In this document: piece after piece, positions 6,892 through 15,807 of the stretch
How positions within the stretch are numbered: position 1 is the first letter of the stretch
Layout: the number at the start of each line of letters is the position of its first letter
Source: JASHPR01 sp963778075
GTDB taxonomy: Bacteria; Actinomycetota; Actinomycetes; Streptosporangiales; Streptosporangiaceae
Reading direction: 5' to 3'
Length of the DNA stretch: 64,000 bases
Assembly (NCBI GenBank): GCA_963778075.1
Contig: CAVZTJ010000009.1
Span: forward strand, 620,001 to 684,000
The notes under the pieces: model-generated
Databases searched by the model: none
The model's input: the letters and a program-made list of their open reading frames with translations, nothing else
Told to the model about the DNA's origin: nothing
Program-made: the position numbers and the translations under genes

Positions 6892-7507
6892 ACAGCGGGC
6901 GGTCGGGCAGCCCAGCGGTGGCGCGGCGCAGGCGGTTAGCTCCCACGGTCATCAGCCTGTCCTCGGTGTCCAGCGCGTCAAAGGCGAGTTCGTCGAAGCC
7001 GCTTGCCGCGAACCAGGCGCGTATCTGCGGCGTCAGGTCCGGCGCCCGGCGGTGCCTGGTCCAGATCACGGTTCCGTCTGGCCGGCACATCGCCGACGCT
7101 GCCTCGACGGTGAACTTGATGTCCTCGTCGCTGACGTTGCCGAAGATCCCGCACAGCAGCAGCACGTCGGCGGGCAGCGCATCGGCGAATCCGGCCACAG
7201 CGGCGGCGTCGGCCTGGCGCACCTCGACCTGAAGCAGCCCGCGCTGCGCAGCGGCGCGGCGGGCCGCCTCGGCGTTGCGCGGGTCGGACTCCACCAGGAC
7301 GGCGTGGACGTCGCCGCGGCGGGGATGGCCCGGCAGCACGCCAATGACGTCCCGGCCCTGGCCGGCGCAGAGGCTGACCAGACGCACGGGCCCGGCAGGT
7401 GCCTGGCCGATCGCCTCGGAAAGGCGCTGCTGGACCTGTCGCAGCCGCACGTTCAAGAATGATGACGGGTCGTCGTAGGCCTCGTGCCAGGCAGCCCAGT
7501 CCCTCAT
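6875..7507 (-). CDS. class I SAM-dependent methyltransferase
   Basis: A 210-residue protein of the Rossmann methyltransferase fold. Motif I is VRLVSLCAGQGRDVIGVL (SAM-binding glycine loop). The acidic residue ending strand 2 is in VLVESDPRN, and VRQADAAAVAGF supplies the adenine-contacting acid. The later strand ADVLLLCGIFGNVSDEDI corresponds to motif IV. The substrate is unknown; members of this group are usually annotated only generically. I prefer the ATG at 7507 (MRDWAAWHEAYDD) to the start nine bases upstream. It is convergent with and overlaps the HxlR gene, and is divergent from the acyl-CoA ligase gene with about 130 bases between. Confidence 0.82.
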   Translation of the reverse strand: MRDWAAWHEAYDDPSSFLNVRLRQVQQRLSEAIGQAPAGPVRLVSLCAGQGRDVIGVLPGHPRRGDVHAVLVESDPRNAEAARRAAAQRGLLQVEVRQADAAAVAGFADALPADVLLLCGIFGNVSDEDIKFTVEAASAMCRPDGTVIWTRHRRAPDLTPQIRAWFAASGFDELAFDALDTEDRLMTVGANRLRRATAGLPDRPLFTFRG

Positions 7508-7634
7508 GCACAGCATCCTGCCGCAGACCCGGCCAGGTCACGAGCCGGGCATTCGTGAAAACATCGGTAGCGGAATAGCGTTCGGCCGGGCGGGGCCCAG
7601 TCCGCTCACTCCGCGAAGCCAGTGGAGGTATCCC

Positions 7635-9206
7635 GTGGAAACACCCCTGACGCCTGTCGACTTCGCCCGCCGCACCCGCCGCCTGCACGGCGCCAGGGAA
7701 GGGGTGGTCGACGGAGACCTGCGGCTTACCTACGAACAGTTCTTCGACCGTTGCGACCGGTGGTCGTCGGCGCTGCAGGGGCTCGGTGTCAGGCAGGGCG
7801 ACCGGGTGGCGACGATCGCACCGAACACCCACGCGCAACTGGAGGCCTTCTACGCGGTCCCGCAGATCGGGGCGGTGCTCGTGCCGGTCAACTACCGGCT
7901 GACCGCGGACGACTTCGTCTACATCGTCAACCACTCCGGCGCCAGCGTGGTCTGCGTGGACCAGGATTACCTGGACGCAGTGGACAGGGTCCGCGACCAG
8001 ATGCCGGACGTCAGGCACTTCGTGGCGCTGCGCGGCGCTCGAGACGGCTGGCTCGACTACGAGGCCGCGATCGCCGGGGCCAGCCCCGAGTTCGCCCGGC
8101 CGGAGATCGGCGAGCGTGACCTGCTCACGATCAACTACACCAGCGGCACCACGGCGCGCCCCAAGGGCGTCATGATCACTCACCGGAACGCCGCCATGAA
8201 CACGATCGGCACGCTGCTGCACCTGCCGATCGCGGTCGGCGAGCACTATCTGTGGACGCTGCCGATGTTCCACGCGAACGGCTGGACCTACACGTGGACG
8301 GTCACCGCGGCGGGCGCGACCCACATCTGCCTGCCCAAGGTCGAGCCCGCCGAGGTGTTCCGGCTGATCAGGGACGAGAACGTGACGTGGCTGTCCGCGG
8401 CGCCGACGGTGCTGATCTCGCTGGCGAATGCCCCGGCCGAGACACGCGGCGAGGTCCCGCCAGGCGTGCATGTGGTCACCGCCGGCGCCCCGCCGGCCGC
8501 GGCCACGATCGAGCGGCTGGAAGGGGAGTTCGGCTGGGAGGTCACGCACGTCTACGGTCTCACCGAGACCGCGCCGTTCATCCTGGTGTGCGCCCCGGTG
8601 CCGGAGCACGAGCACCTGTCCCCCGGCGACCGGGCGGTGGTCAAGGCACGCCAGGGCGTCGAGCTGATCACCTCCGGCGAGCTGCAGGTGGTCGACCCCG
8701 ACGGCCGCGAGGTGACCGCCGACGGGCAGGAACTCGGAGAGATCGTCGTCCGCGGGAACGTGGTGATGGACGGCTACTACAACGACCCGGAGGCGACCAA
8801 GCGGGCGATGGGCGACGGCTGGTTCCATACCGGCGACGCGGCAGTCGTGCACCCCGACGGCTACGCGGAGATCCGCGACCGGATCAAGGACGTGATCATC
8901 AGTGGTGGTGAGAACATCTCCTCGGTCGAGGTCGAGGGGACGCTGCTGCGCCACCCGGCGGTGCAGGAGGCCGCGATCGTCGGCCTGCCGCACGAGAAGT
9001 GGGGTGAGGCGCCGTACGCGTTCGTGGTGCTGCGCGAGGGTGCCAGCGCAACCGACGCGGAGCTGATCGCGTTCACCAGGGACCGGCTGGCCCACTTCAA
9101 GGCGCCGCACGGCGTGACGTTCGTGACCGAGCTGCCGAAGACCGCGACCGGCAAGATCCAGAAGTTCGTCCTCCGCGAGGGCGCCCCCAACCTGGCCCGC
9201 CAGTAG
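7635..9206 (+). CDS. AMP-dependent acyl-CoA synthetase (FadD-like)
   Basis: This 523-residue adenylate-forming ligase activates a carboxylic acid with ATP and joins it to CoA. Visible motifs are the P-loop YTSGTTARPKGVMITH, the A5 motif VYGLTE, the A7/A8 region GWFHTGDAAV followed by DRIKDVIISGGENIS, and the catalytic lysine near the end in TATGKIQK. The PMFHANGWTYTWT segment is common in medium- and long-chain or aromatic acyl-CoA ligases. The GTG at 7635 has GGAGG six bases upstream; the longer open frame from 7506 overlaps the methyltransferase promoter region and is not needed. It stands alone, so the acid it activates cannot be inferred. Confidence 0.92.
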   Translation: METPLTPVDFARRTRRLHGAREGVVDGDLRLTYEQFFDRCDRWSSALQGLGVRQGDRVATIAPNTHAQLEAFYAVPQIGAVLVPVNYRLTADDFVYIVNHSGASVVCVDQDYLDAVDRVRDQMPDVRHFVALRGARDGWLDYEAAIAGASPEFARPEIGERDLLTINYTSGTTARPKGVMITHRNAAMNTIGTLLHLPIAVGEHYLWTLPMFHANGWTYTWTVTAAGATHICLPKVEPAEVFRLIRDENVTWLSAAPTVLISLANAPAETRGEVPPGVHVVTAGAPPAAATIERLEGEFGWEVTHVYGLTETAPFILVCAPVPEHEHLSPGDRAVVKARQGVELITSGELQVVDPDGREVTADGQELGEIVVRGNVVMDGYYNDPEATKRAMGDGWFHTGDAAVVHPDGYAEIRDRIKDVIISGGENISSVEVEGTLLRHPAVQEAAIVGLPHEKWGEAPYAFVVLREGASATDAELIAFTRDRLAHFKAPHGVTFVTELPKTATGKIQKFVLREGAPNLARQ

Positions 9207-9267
9207 CTATTGCCCCCACTTAGTCCGGCCGTTACCAGACAAAGTCGGGGCACAAGCCGTCCGTGCC

Positions 9268-11742
9268 TCACTCGGCGCGGAGCACCGACGAGGTGGTGTT
9301 CCTGGCGGCCCAGGTTGCCGGGAGCAGCGCCCCGGCGACCGCGATCACCACCCCGGCCAGCGCCAGCCCGGCGAGCTCCGCGGCGCCGTAGACATCCAGG
9401 TAGCTGGGTGGCATGCCGGTCCCTGCGGCGGCCCCCATGACCGGCACCAGCGACCGCAGCGCCGCGATCCCGGCCGGGATCGCGGCCAGGCCAGCCACCA
9501 GCCCGATCCCGGCGACCGAGCAGACCACCATCGCGATGGTCTGCCGCGGCGTCATACCGACCGCGCGGAACACGCCCATCTGGTACGCGCGCTCCCTGGT
9601 CTGCAGCAGCACGGTGCTGAGCACGCCGAGTCCGGCCGCGCTCGCCAGCAGCAGCGCCAGGCTGCCGATCAGGCCGAGCACCAGCGGCAGGCCCTTGTTG
9701 TTGCTGTTCACGCCCGCCACGTACCCCTGGCCGAGCGCGGTCTGGACCTGCCGTGCGTAGTCCGCCGGCGACGTGCCCGGGCGCAGGCCGACGTCGTAGA
9801 CGCCCGCCTCGAGGCCGCGGTCGGCGCTGGCCAGGGTCTGCCAGTCGGTGACCATCGCCAGCCCGTTGTTCTGGTTGTCGAAGATCTCGCCCACGATCCG
9901 CACCGGGATCTGCCTGCCGGCGAACGCCATCCTGACCGTGTCCCCGATCGCCTTGCCGGTCACCGCCAGGAAGTAGGCGGGCACGTCTACCTGGCCCGGG
10001 CCGCTGTACCAGCGCCCGCCGATCATGCCGTAGCCGGTCCAGCCCGCGTTGCCCAGGTACCCGGTCACCGGGATCTGCCCGGATACGCCGAACACGGTAG
10101 CCTGCCCGTCCGCCTCGGCCACGTAGTGCAGCGTGCCAGGCTGGGCACGCACCGCCGCGGCCACGACCCGCCGCGTGGCGGCGTCCATCGGCTGCGGAAT
10201 ACCCGACGGCTGGCCGTTGGCTCCCCTTATAGGCGTGATGCCCGCGCCCTGGCCCCCGCCGGGACCGGCCGGGCCGGGCCCCTGCCCGCCGATGTAGCCG
10301 ACGCGCACCTGCTCGGTCCTGGCGAGCGACAGCCCGTACACGACCCGGCTCAGCGACCCGCCGAGGCCAACGGTGAGGATGCCGGCGGTCGCCCCCAGCA
10401 AAACGACGACCAGCATGAACGCGGCGCGCGAGGGCCGGGCGAACGGCGCGGCGAACCCGATCGTCATCGGTCTTGGCAGCCGCATCCGGCCCAGCAGCCG
10501 GTGCGCGGCGTAGCCGCGGCCAGAGCGGGGGGTGCGCCCGGCGGCGATCGCCGCAGTAGCGCTGAGGCGGCCCGCCCGCAGTGCGGACGCCACCGCGGCG
10601 AGCCCGACCAGGCAGCACATCGCCGCCGCCACCGCCGCGTCCACCCATCCGGGGACGCCCAGAGATCCCACCCCGTACACGTTCGCCGCATTGCCGAGCA
10701 GCGGCGCCGCCAGCAGGTTCCCGGCCACCAGCCCTGCTGCGCATCCGGCGGCGGCCGGGGCGAGGGCCTGGGCGGCGTACGCGGTCACGACCTGGCCCGG
10801 GGTGAAGCCGATGCTCTTCAGGATGCCGATCCTGCGATAGCCGGCCACCACGGCCCCGCCGACGACGTTGATCACGATCAGCGCCGACATCACCAGGCCG
10901 GTGAGGCCGAACACGACCAGGAACGGCGCGATCGGCGCTATGCCCGATGCTTCCTGCTCCCGGACCGTGGGGTATGACTGCACGGCGGGCACCGCTCCCC
11001 GGGGCAGGGTCGCGGTCACCGCGGCCACGTCGGCGTGCACCGAAGCGGCGGAGCCCGCGCTGCGGAACCGGTACAGCATCTGAGCGCTGGCCGGGGCCTT
11101 CGCCGGGCGGAGCGCCGCGATCTGCCGGGGGACCACCCAGCCGCCCGCCGAGCCGGTGACCGAGGTGGCGATGCCGACGACGGTCAGCGCGGGCGTCCCC
11201 GCCACGCCGGTCACCGTGAGCTCCGTGCCGAGCCCGGTGCCGGGGGGCAGGTTGCCGTCCGGGTAGACCTCGGCGCTGGACAGGACCACCTGGCCGGGCC
11301 GCTGCGCCCAGTGGCCCGACCGCAGGATGACGTCGTCGACCGGCCCTCCCGGCGAAACGCGGCCGACCAGGGTCATCGCCGGCAGCGTCTCCGCGCCGTA
11401 GCAAGGGTTGCCCGGAGTCGGAGTGCATCCGCTCTGGCCGTCCAGCTGCAGCGTGGCCGTAGCCTCGGGAAACGGCCCGGCGGCGGCGGTGATCTGCGGC
11501 AGCCGCCTGGTCGCCGCCAGCGCGGCCGGCGAGGCCGCCGCCAAGTCGACGGTCGCGGTCGCGTCGGCGCCGTGCTGCGCCGCGAACGCGTGGTCGAACG
11601 GCGCGTTGGAGTCAACGGCCAGGGCAAGGCCGAGCACGGAAGCGCCGGTGGACACCAGCAGCACGACGCCGATGACCACCGCCTGCACCCGCCGCCGGGT
11701 CAGCCCGCCGCGCATCGCGCGCAGCACCGGCCCCGGCTTCAT
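9268..11742 (-). CDS. ABC transporter permease, FtsX/MacB family (two FtsX domains)
   Basis: This 824-residue membrane protein has an N-terminal anchor (VIGVVLLVSTGASVLGLALA), a large extracytoplasmic domain, a first FtsX helix bundle (FGLTGLVMSALIVINVVGG then RRIGILKSIGFTPGQVV) and a second bundle at the C-terminus (GLGVLSTVLL then RERAYQMGVFRAVGMTPRQTI). Two such domains separated by extracytoplasmic regions fit the long FtsX-type permeases of peptide, lipid or antibiotic exporters. Its start codon overlaps the stop of the ATP-binding gene by four bases (ATGA), so both subunits are translated together. The neighbouring two-component system may control it, as in Bce-type modules, but this is inference. 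Confidence 0.9.
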   Translation of the reverse strand: MKPGPVLRAMRGGLTRRRVQAVVIGVVLLVSTGASVLGLALAVDSNAPFDHAFAAQHGADATATVDLAAASPAALAATRRLPQITAAAGPFPEATATLQLDGQSGCTPTPGNPCYGAETLPAMTLVGRVSPGGPVDDVILRSGHWAQRPGQVVLSSAEVYPDGNLPPGTGLGTELTVTGVAGTPALTVVGIATSVTGSAGGWVVPRQIAALRPAKAPASAQMLYRFRSAGSAASVHADVAAVTATLPRGAVPAVQSYPTVREQEASGIAPIAPFLVVFGLTGLVMSALIVINVVGGAVVAGYRRIGILKSIGFTPGQVVTAYAAQALAPAAAGCAAGLVAGNLLAAPLLGNAANVYGVGSLGVPGWVDAAVAAAMCCLVGLAAVASALRAGRLSATAAIAAGRTPRSGRGYAAHRLLGRMRLPRPMTIGFAAPFARPSRAAFMLVVVLLGATAGILTVGLGGSLSRVVYGLSLARTEQVRVGYIGGQGPGPAGPGGGQGAGITPIRGANGQPSGIPQPMDAATRRVVAAAVRAQPGTLHYVAEADGQATVFGVSGQIPVTGYLGNAGWTGYGMIGGRWYSGPGQVDVPAYFLAVTGKAIGDTVRMAFAGRQIPVRIVGEIFDNQNNGLAMVTDWQTLASADRGLEAGVYDVGLRPGTSPADYARQVQTALGQGYVAGVNSNNKGLPLVLGLIGSLALLLASAAGLGVLSTVLLQTRERAYQMGVFRAVGMTPRQTIAMVVCSVAGIGLVAGLAAIPAGIAALRSLVPVMGAAAGTGMPPSYLDVYGAAELAGLALAGVVIAVAGALLPATWAARNTTSSVLRAE

Positions 11743-12443
11743 CGCCGCACCTGCGCGCTGGTGTTGCTGCCGGTGTCGCTGCAGATGCGGCCGTCGGCGA
11801 GCTCGACGACCCGCCCCGCGTAAGCCGTGGCCAGGCCGGGGTTGTGGGTTACCAGCACCAGGGTCTGGCCGGAAGCGTTCAGCCCGGCCAGCAGGCCGCC
11901 GATCTCCTGGCCGGTCGCGGCGTCCAGCGCCCCGGTCGGCTCGTCGGCCAGCAGCACTGCCGGGGAGTTCACCAGGGCGCGGGCGATCGCGACCCGCTGC
12001 CGCTGCCCGCCGGACAGCCGGCCCGGGTACGTGTCGGCGAGCTTCTCGATCCGCAGCGAGGCCAGCAGCTCGCCCGTCCGCTGCCGGGCCTGGCGGCGGG
12101 ACAGCCCGGCGAGCTGCGCGGGCAGCAGCACGTTGTCGGCGACGGTCAGGTCGTCGAGCAGGTTGAAGAACTGGAAGATCATCCCAACGCGGGTGCGGCG
12201 GAACCGGGCCAGCGCGGTCTCGCTCATCCGGTCCACCCGCTGCCCGGCCACCGTCACCGTCCCGGCCGTGGGCCGGTCCAGCCCGGCGATCAGGTTCAGC
12301 AGCGTCGACTTCCCGCTGCCCGACGGCCCCATCACCGCCACCGCTTCACCGGCAGCGACCTGCAGACTCACTGCGTCCGCTGCTGGCGCGCCGTCGCCGG
12401 AATACCGTTTCGTCACGTCAGTGAGCCCGATTATCGCGTTCAT
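11739..12443 (-). CDS. ABC transporter ATP-binding protein, MacB/LolD type
   Basis: A 234-residue ATPase with Walker A GPSGSGKST, a Q-loop in GMIFQFFNLLDDLT, ABC signature LSGGQRQR, Walker B VLLADEPTGALD and H-loop VLVTHN. These are the exact features of the LolD/MacB/FtsE branch that pairs with FtsX-type permeases. The start is the ATG at 12443 (MNAIIGLTDVTKRY); the frame is open 20 codons further, but that segment is not conserved-looking. No strong ribosome site is seen. It is the first gene of a two-gene operon with the permease and diverges from the histidine kinase gene across about 160 bases. Confidence 0.92.
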   Translation of the reverse strand: MNAIIGLTDVTKRYSGDGAPAADAVSLQVAAGEAVAVMGPSGSGKSTLLNLIAGLDRPTAGTVTVAGQRVDRMSETALARFRRTRVGMIFQFFNLLDDLTVADNVLLPAQLAGLSRRQARQRTGELLASLRIEKLADTYPGRLSGGQRQRVAIARALVNSPAVLLADEPTGALDAATGQEIGGLLAGLNASGQTLVLVTHNPGLATAYAGRVVELADGRICSDTGSNTSAQVRR

Positions 12444-12604
12444 GGCGCTGGACCCTAGGCCCGTGGCGGCCGCCCGGTCGCCGGCCGGCGGATGCAACCG
12501 CATCGGGCGCAGGTGTGATCATTGGCCGCCGATCCTCCGCGCGATGTATCCGGCTACACCTCGCGGCGGACGGCACCGCGGCGCTGCTGAGACACAATGA
12601 TCGG

Positions 12605-13992
12605 GTGAACGGCATCAGCATGCCGCGCCCGTGGCAGGCGTCAGGCCTGGCCGGGCAGCTGGCTCAGCGGCTGGATCGGGCGCGGCGCGGGCTGCGCAGT
12701 GTGGTGGCCTTCGTCGGCTCGGTGGAGCCGCGCGCACGGCCGACGGCCCGGGGGATCGGCGCGGACGTCGTGCTCGCTGCGGCCGCCGCCGCGGCGATGC
12801 TGGTCATGCTCGGCAGAGCGAACACGCTTCATCCGGCGTTCGTGCAGCTCGGCCCGGGCCGCGGCATGCTGGTACCCGCGAGCCCGAACCTGCCCGGCTG
12901 GCGGGAGGTGCTGCTGGCGGTCGTGAGCTCGGCCCCGCTCGCGCTGCGGCGGATCTGGCCACTGACCACGTTCTGGCTGGTCCTGGGTGTCGCGGTGGCC
13001 ACGCCCGGTTACCGGGAAACCGTCATCACCGTGATCGTGGTGGTCGTGGCCGCTTATTCCGCGCTTGCGTATAGCCGGTTCTATGGCGCGGCCATGCTCT
13101 GCATGCCAGCGGCCGGCCTGCTGGTGACCGGCACCCTGCACGGCACACTCCCGCAACTGCGGGACAGCAGCGCGACGCTGCTGCTGCTCGGGCCGATCCT
13201 GGTGGCCGGCCACGCCATGCATGTCTGGCGGCGCCAGGCGGGTGACTCGCAGGCGCGGCTGGACCGGCTGCAGGCCGAGCACGAGGCAGCCACGCTACAC
13301 GCGCTCGACCTGGAGCGGGCACGCATCGCAAGCGAACTGCACGACGTCGTGACGCACAACGTCAGCGTGATGATCGTGCAGGCCGGGGCGGCCCGGCAGG
13401 TGCTCGCCGCGGCCCCGGACCAGGCCACGTCGGCAATGCTGGCGGTGGAGGCCAGCGGGCGGGCCGCCATGACCGAGCTGCGCCACCTGCTTGGCCTGCT
13501 GGGCCCGGCGGACCCGGCGGACCAGGGCACAGCGGGAGACCGCGGGCCGGCCGGGACCTGCGGCCGCAGCCGGGCCTCGGGCAGCTCCGTTCGCTCATCG
13601 ACGGAGTGACCGCCGCCGGGCTGCCGGTCGACCTGCACATCGGCGATCTGCCGCGGGGCCTGCCGCCGGGCCTGGACCTGGCCGCCTTCCGGGTGGTCCA
13701 GGAGGCGCTGACCAACGTGATCAAGCACGCGGGCAAGCCGCACACGAGCGTCAGCGTCGACTACCGCGACGGCGACCTGGTGGTGGCGGTGGCCGACACC
13801 GGGCGGCCGGCCGGAGCGGCCGGGGGCGCCGCGCCCGCGATCCCCGGCGCCGGGCGGGGCCTGCTTGGCCTGCGCGAGCGGATGGCGGTGTACGGCGGCG
13901 AACTGGAGGCGGGGCCGCGGCCGGACGGCGGCTGGCTGGTACGGGCCCGCATCCCCGCGGACCTGGTGCCGACCGTGCCACCGACCCGGTGA
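12605..13992 (+). pseudogene. sensor histidine kinase (HisKA_3 type) with a frameshift in the linker
   Basis: Residues 1-260 carry four or five membrane helices and then the phosphoacceptor motif ELHDVVTHNVS (His246). This frame stops at 13609. The ATP-binding domain continues in another frame: 13606-13992 encodes the N-box EALTNVIKHAG, the G1 box VAVADTGRP and the G2 box GRGLLGLRERM. The change of frame lies between about 13515 and 13560, because the second frame reads sensibly from LRPQPGLG through SLIDGVTAAGLP before the first has ended. It may be a true mutation, a sequencing error, or a split kinase with restart at the GTG at 13606 (GTGA overlap). Its partner regulator follows with another GTGA overlap. 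Confidence 0.75.
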
Positions 13993-14759
13993 CCGACGCC
14001 GCCGGGCCGGTGTCCGGGCCCACCGATAGCCCCGTGGCCGGCCCCACTGGTGCCGCCGGGCCGGTGACCGACACCGCCGGGCTGGCCGGCGAGCCGGCCC
14101 CGCCTCGGGTGGTGATCGCCGACGACCAGACGCTGGTTCGCAGCGGCTTCCGGATGATCCTGGGCGCGGCAGGCATCCCGGTGGTGGCCGAGGCCGCGAA
14201 CGGCCAGGAGGCCGTGGCCGCCGTGCTCAAGCACCGGCCCGACGTGGTGCTGATGGACATCCGGATGCCCGAGATGGACGGCCTCGAGGCCACCCGGCAG
14301 ATCCTCGCCGCCCGGCCCGGCCGGGACAACCGGATCATCATCCTCACCACGTTCGACTTCGACCAGTACGTCTACGCCGCGCTCAACGCCGGTGCCAGCG
14401 GCTTCCTGCTCAAGGACGTCACCCCCGAGCAACTCGTCGCCGCGGTGCGCACGGTCCGCTCCGGCGACGCCCTGCTGGCGCCGTCGATCACCCGCAGGCT
14501 CGTGGAGCGGTTCGCTGGGTCGGACCATGTGGCCGTGCACCGTGACCTGTCCGGGCTGACCCCGCGGGAGCTCGAGGTCCTCCGGTTGCTGGCCCGCGGC
14601 ATGAGCAACGCCGAGCTTGCCGCGCAGCTGACGCTCAGCGAGGCCACGGTCAAGACGCACGTCGCACGCATCCTCGCCAAGCTCCAGCTCCGCGACCGCG
14701 TCCAGGCTGTGGTCCTGGCCTACGAAACCGGCCTCGTCGGCCCCGGCCCCCGCACCTGA
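13989..14759 (+). CDS. response regulator, NarL/FixJ family
   Basis: A 256-residue response regulator. The receiver domain begins at about residue 40 with VVIADDQTLVRSGF, the phosphoacceptor is Asp90 in VLMDIRMPEMDG, and the switch residues are Thr120/121 and Lys142 (LLKDVTPEQL). The LuxR-type helix-turn-helix at the C-terminus contains LTPRELEVLRLLARGMSN and TVKTHVARI. The start GTG at 13989 overlaps the kinase stop (GTGA). It gives an unusual 38-residue N-terminal extension rich in Gly, Pro and Ala with a repeated GPV-D motif, so the first residue could also be a later one. The target genes are probably the divergent ABC exporter. Confidence 0.9.
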   Translation: MTDAAGPVSGPTDSPVAGPTGAAGPVTDTAGLAGEPAPPRVVIADDQTLVRSGFRMILGAAGIPVVAEAANGQEAVAAVLKHRPDVVLMDIRMPEMDGLEATRQILAARPGRDNRIIILTTFDFDQYVYAALNAGASGFLLKDVTPEQLVAAVRTVRSGDALLAPSITRRLVERFAGSDHVAVHRDLSGLTPRELEVLRLLARGMSNAELAAQLTLSEATVKTHVARILAKLQLRDRVQAVVLAYETGLVGPGPRT

Positions 14760-14763
14760 CGAG

Positions 14764-14931
14764 CTCGCGGCTCAGCTCCGGGTCCCCGCGCCGCGTGCGG
14801 CTCAGCTCTGCGTCCCGCGCCGCTCGCGGTTCAGCTGCGTCCCCGCATCGCGTGCGGCTCACCTCTGCGTCCCCGCGCCGCATGCGGCTCACCTCTGCGT
14901 CCCGCGCCGGGTGCGGTTCAGCTACGTCCGG
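14764..14931. repeat. tandem repeat array, about six 28-30-base units
   Basis: Degenerate copies of a unit like GTGCGGCTCAGCTCTGCGT followed by CCCGCGCC. The units differ by small indels and point changes. No protein or stable terminator is evident. The array fills the space between the response regulator and the next operon's operator. Confidence 0.7.
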
Positions 14932-14995
14932 CAGGAACCGGACAAAGCCACACCGCAAACGTCGTGCGTGGCGGGGCAGCTCGATTCACTTGCGA

Positions 14996-15037
14996 TGAAC
15001 CTTAGTTCATGAAACTCTATTCATGAACTAACGTTCA
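14996..15037. promoter_or_regulatory. double palindromic operator upstream of the ABC exporter/TetR operon
   Basis: Two TGAAC-N4-GTTCA palindromes (14996-15009 and 15024-15037) have centres 28 bases apart. Between and across them runs a larger perfect dyad, TTAGTTCATGAA (15002-15013) and TTCATGAACTAA (15020-15031), with a six-base spacer. Such nested symmetry is typical of TetR-family operators bound by two dimers. The likely ligand is the TetR protein encoded last in this operon. Confidence 0.75.
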
Positions 15038-15043
15038 CCAGGT

Positions 15044-15113
15044 GACGAGCCGCTGATGGGACGGGCCGATGGAAGCTGACGAGTCGCAGATAGGACAGGC
15101 TGATGGAGCTTGA
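15044..15113 (+). repeat. 34/33-base tandem duplication creating a 14-codon upstream ORF
   Basis: Copy 1 (15044-15077) and copy 2 (15078-15110) differ at a few bases and one indel. The duplication doubles the translation start region. The ATG of copy 1 (15069) opens a 14-codon frame, MEADESQIGQADGA, which ends at 15113, overlapping the ABC start codon at 15103. It could act as a translational leader or simply be a scar. Confidence 0.55.
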
Positions 15114-15807
15114 GGTACGCGGGCTGACCAAGACGTTCGGGCCGGTTACTGCCGTGCGGGAGGTGTCGTTCCGCGCTCCGGCCGGCCAGGTAACCGGGCT
15201 GCTCGGGCCGAACGGGTCGGGCAAGACGACCACGCTGCGGGCCACGCTCGGGCTGGTCAGGCCGACCGCGGGCACGGCGCTGATCGGCGGTCTCCCCTAC
15301 CAGAACCTGCCCCGGCCGCGCCGGATCGTGGGCGCGATGCTGGAGGCGACGGGGTTCCATCCCGGGCGCCAGGCCGGGGACCACCTGCGGGTGCTCGCCG
15401 CCGCGGCGGACGTGCCCGACCAGCGGGTTGACGAGGTCCTGGACCAGGCCGGGATCGCCGCGGCCGCGGGCCGCCGGGTTCGCGGCTTCTCGCTCGGCAT
15501 GAAGCAGCGCCTCGGCCTTGCCGCCGCCCTGCTCGGCGATCCGCAGGTGCTGCTGCTCGACGAGCCCGCCAACGGGCTGGACCCGGCGGGCATCGCCTGG
15601 CTCCGCGGGCTGCTGCGCGGCCTGGCCGACGAGGGCCGCACGATCCTGGTTGCCAGTCACGTGCTCGGCGAGGTGGCGCAGACGGCCGACCGCGTCGTGA
15701 TCGTGAGCGCCGGCCGGCTCCGGTTCGCCGGGCCACTGGACGAACTCGGCGGGACCGGCACCGCGCTCGAATCCGCCTTCCTTAGGCTGACGGGCGCGCC
15801 GGCATGA
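15103..15807 (+). CDS. ABC transporter ATP-binding protein (ABC-2 exporter type)
   Basis: This 234-residue ATPase has Walker A GPNGSGKTT, signature FSLGMKQRLGLAAALL, Walker B VLLLDEPANGLDP and H-loop LVASHVLGEV. The LGMKQR variant of the signature is typical of DrrA/CcmA-like ATPases that drive ABC-2 permeases for drugs, antibiotics or lipids. The ATG at 15103 lies in the second copy of a short duplication. The gene is first in a coupled three-gene operon with its permease and a TetR regulator, behind a strong palindromic operator. Confidence 0.92.
   Translation: MELEVRGLTKTFGPVTAVREVSFRAPAGQVTGLLGPNGSGKTTTLRATLGLVRPTAGTALIGGLPYQNLPRPRRIVGAMLEATGFHPGRQAGDHLRVLAAAADVPDQRVDEVLDQAGIAAAAGRRVRGFSLGMKQRLGLAAALLGDPQVLLLDEPANGLDPAGIAWLRGLLRGLADEGRTILVASHVLGEVAQTADRVVIVSAGRLRFAGPLDELGGTGTALESAFLRLTGAPA

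Noticed and set aside
6978..9110. 710-codon minus-strand open frame across the methyltransferase and acyl-CoA ligase genes
   Set aside because: It is antisense to the clearly conserved acyl-CoA ligase and has no protein-like domain; high GC creates long shadow frames.
14764..14931. Possible CRISPR array
   Set aside because: The units are directly adjacent and degenerate, with no unique spacers and no cas genes in the window.
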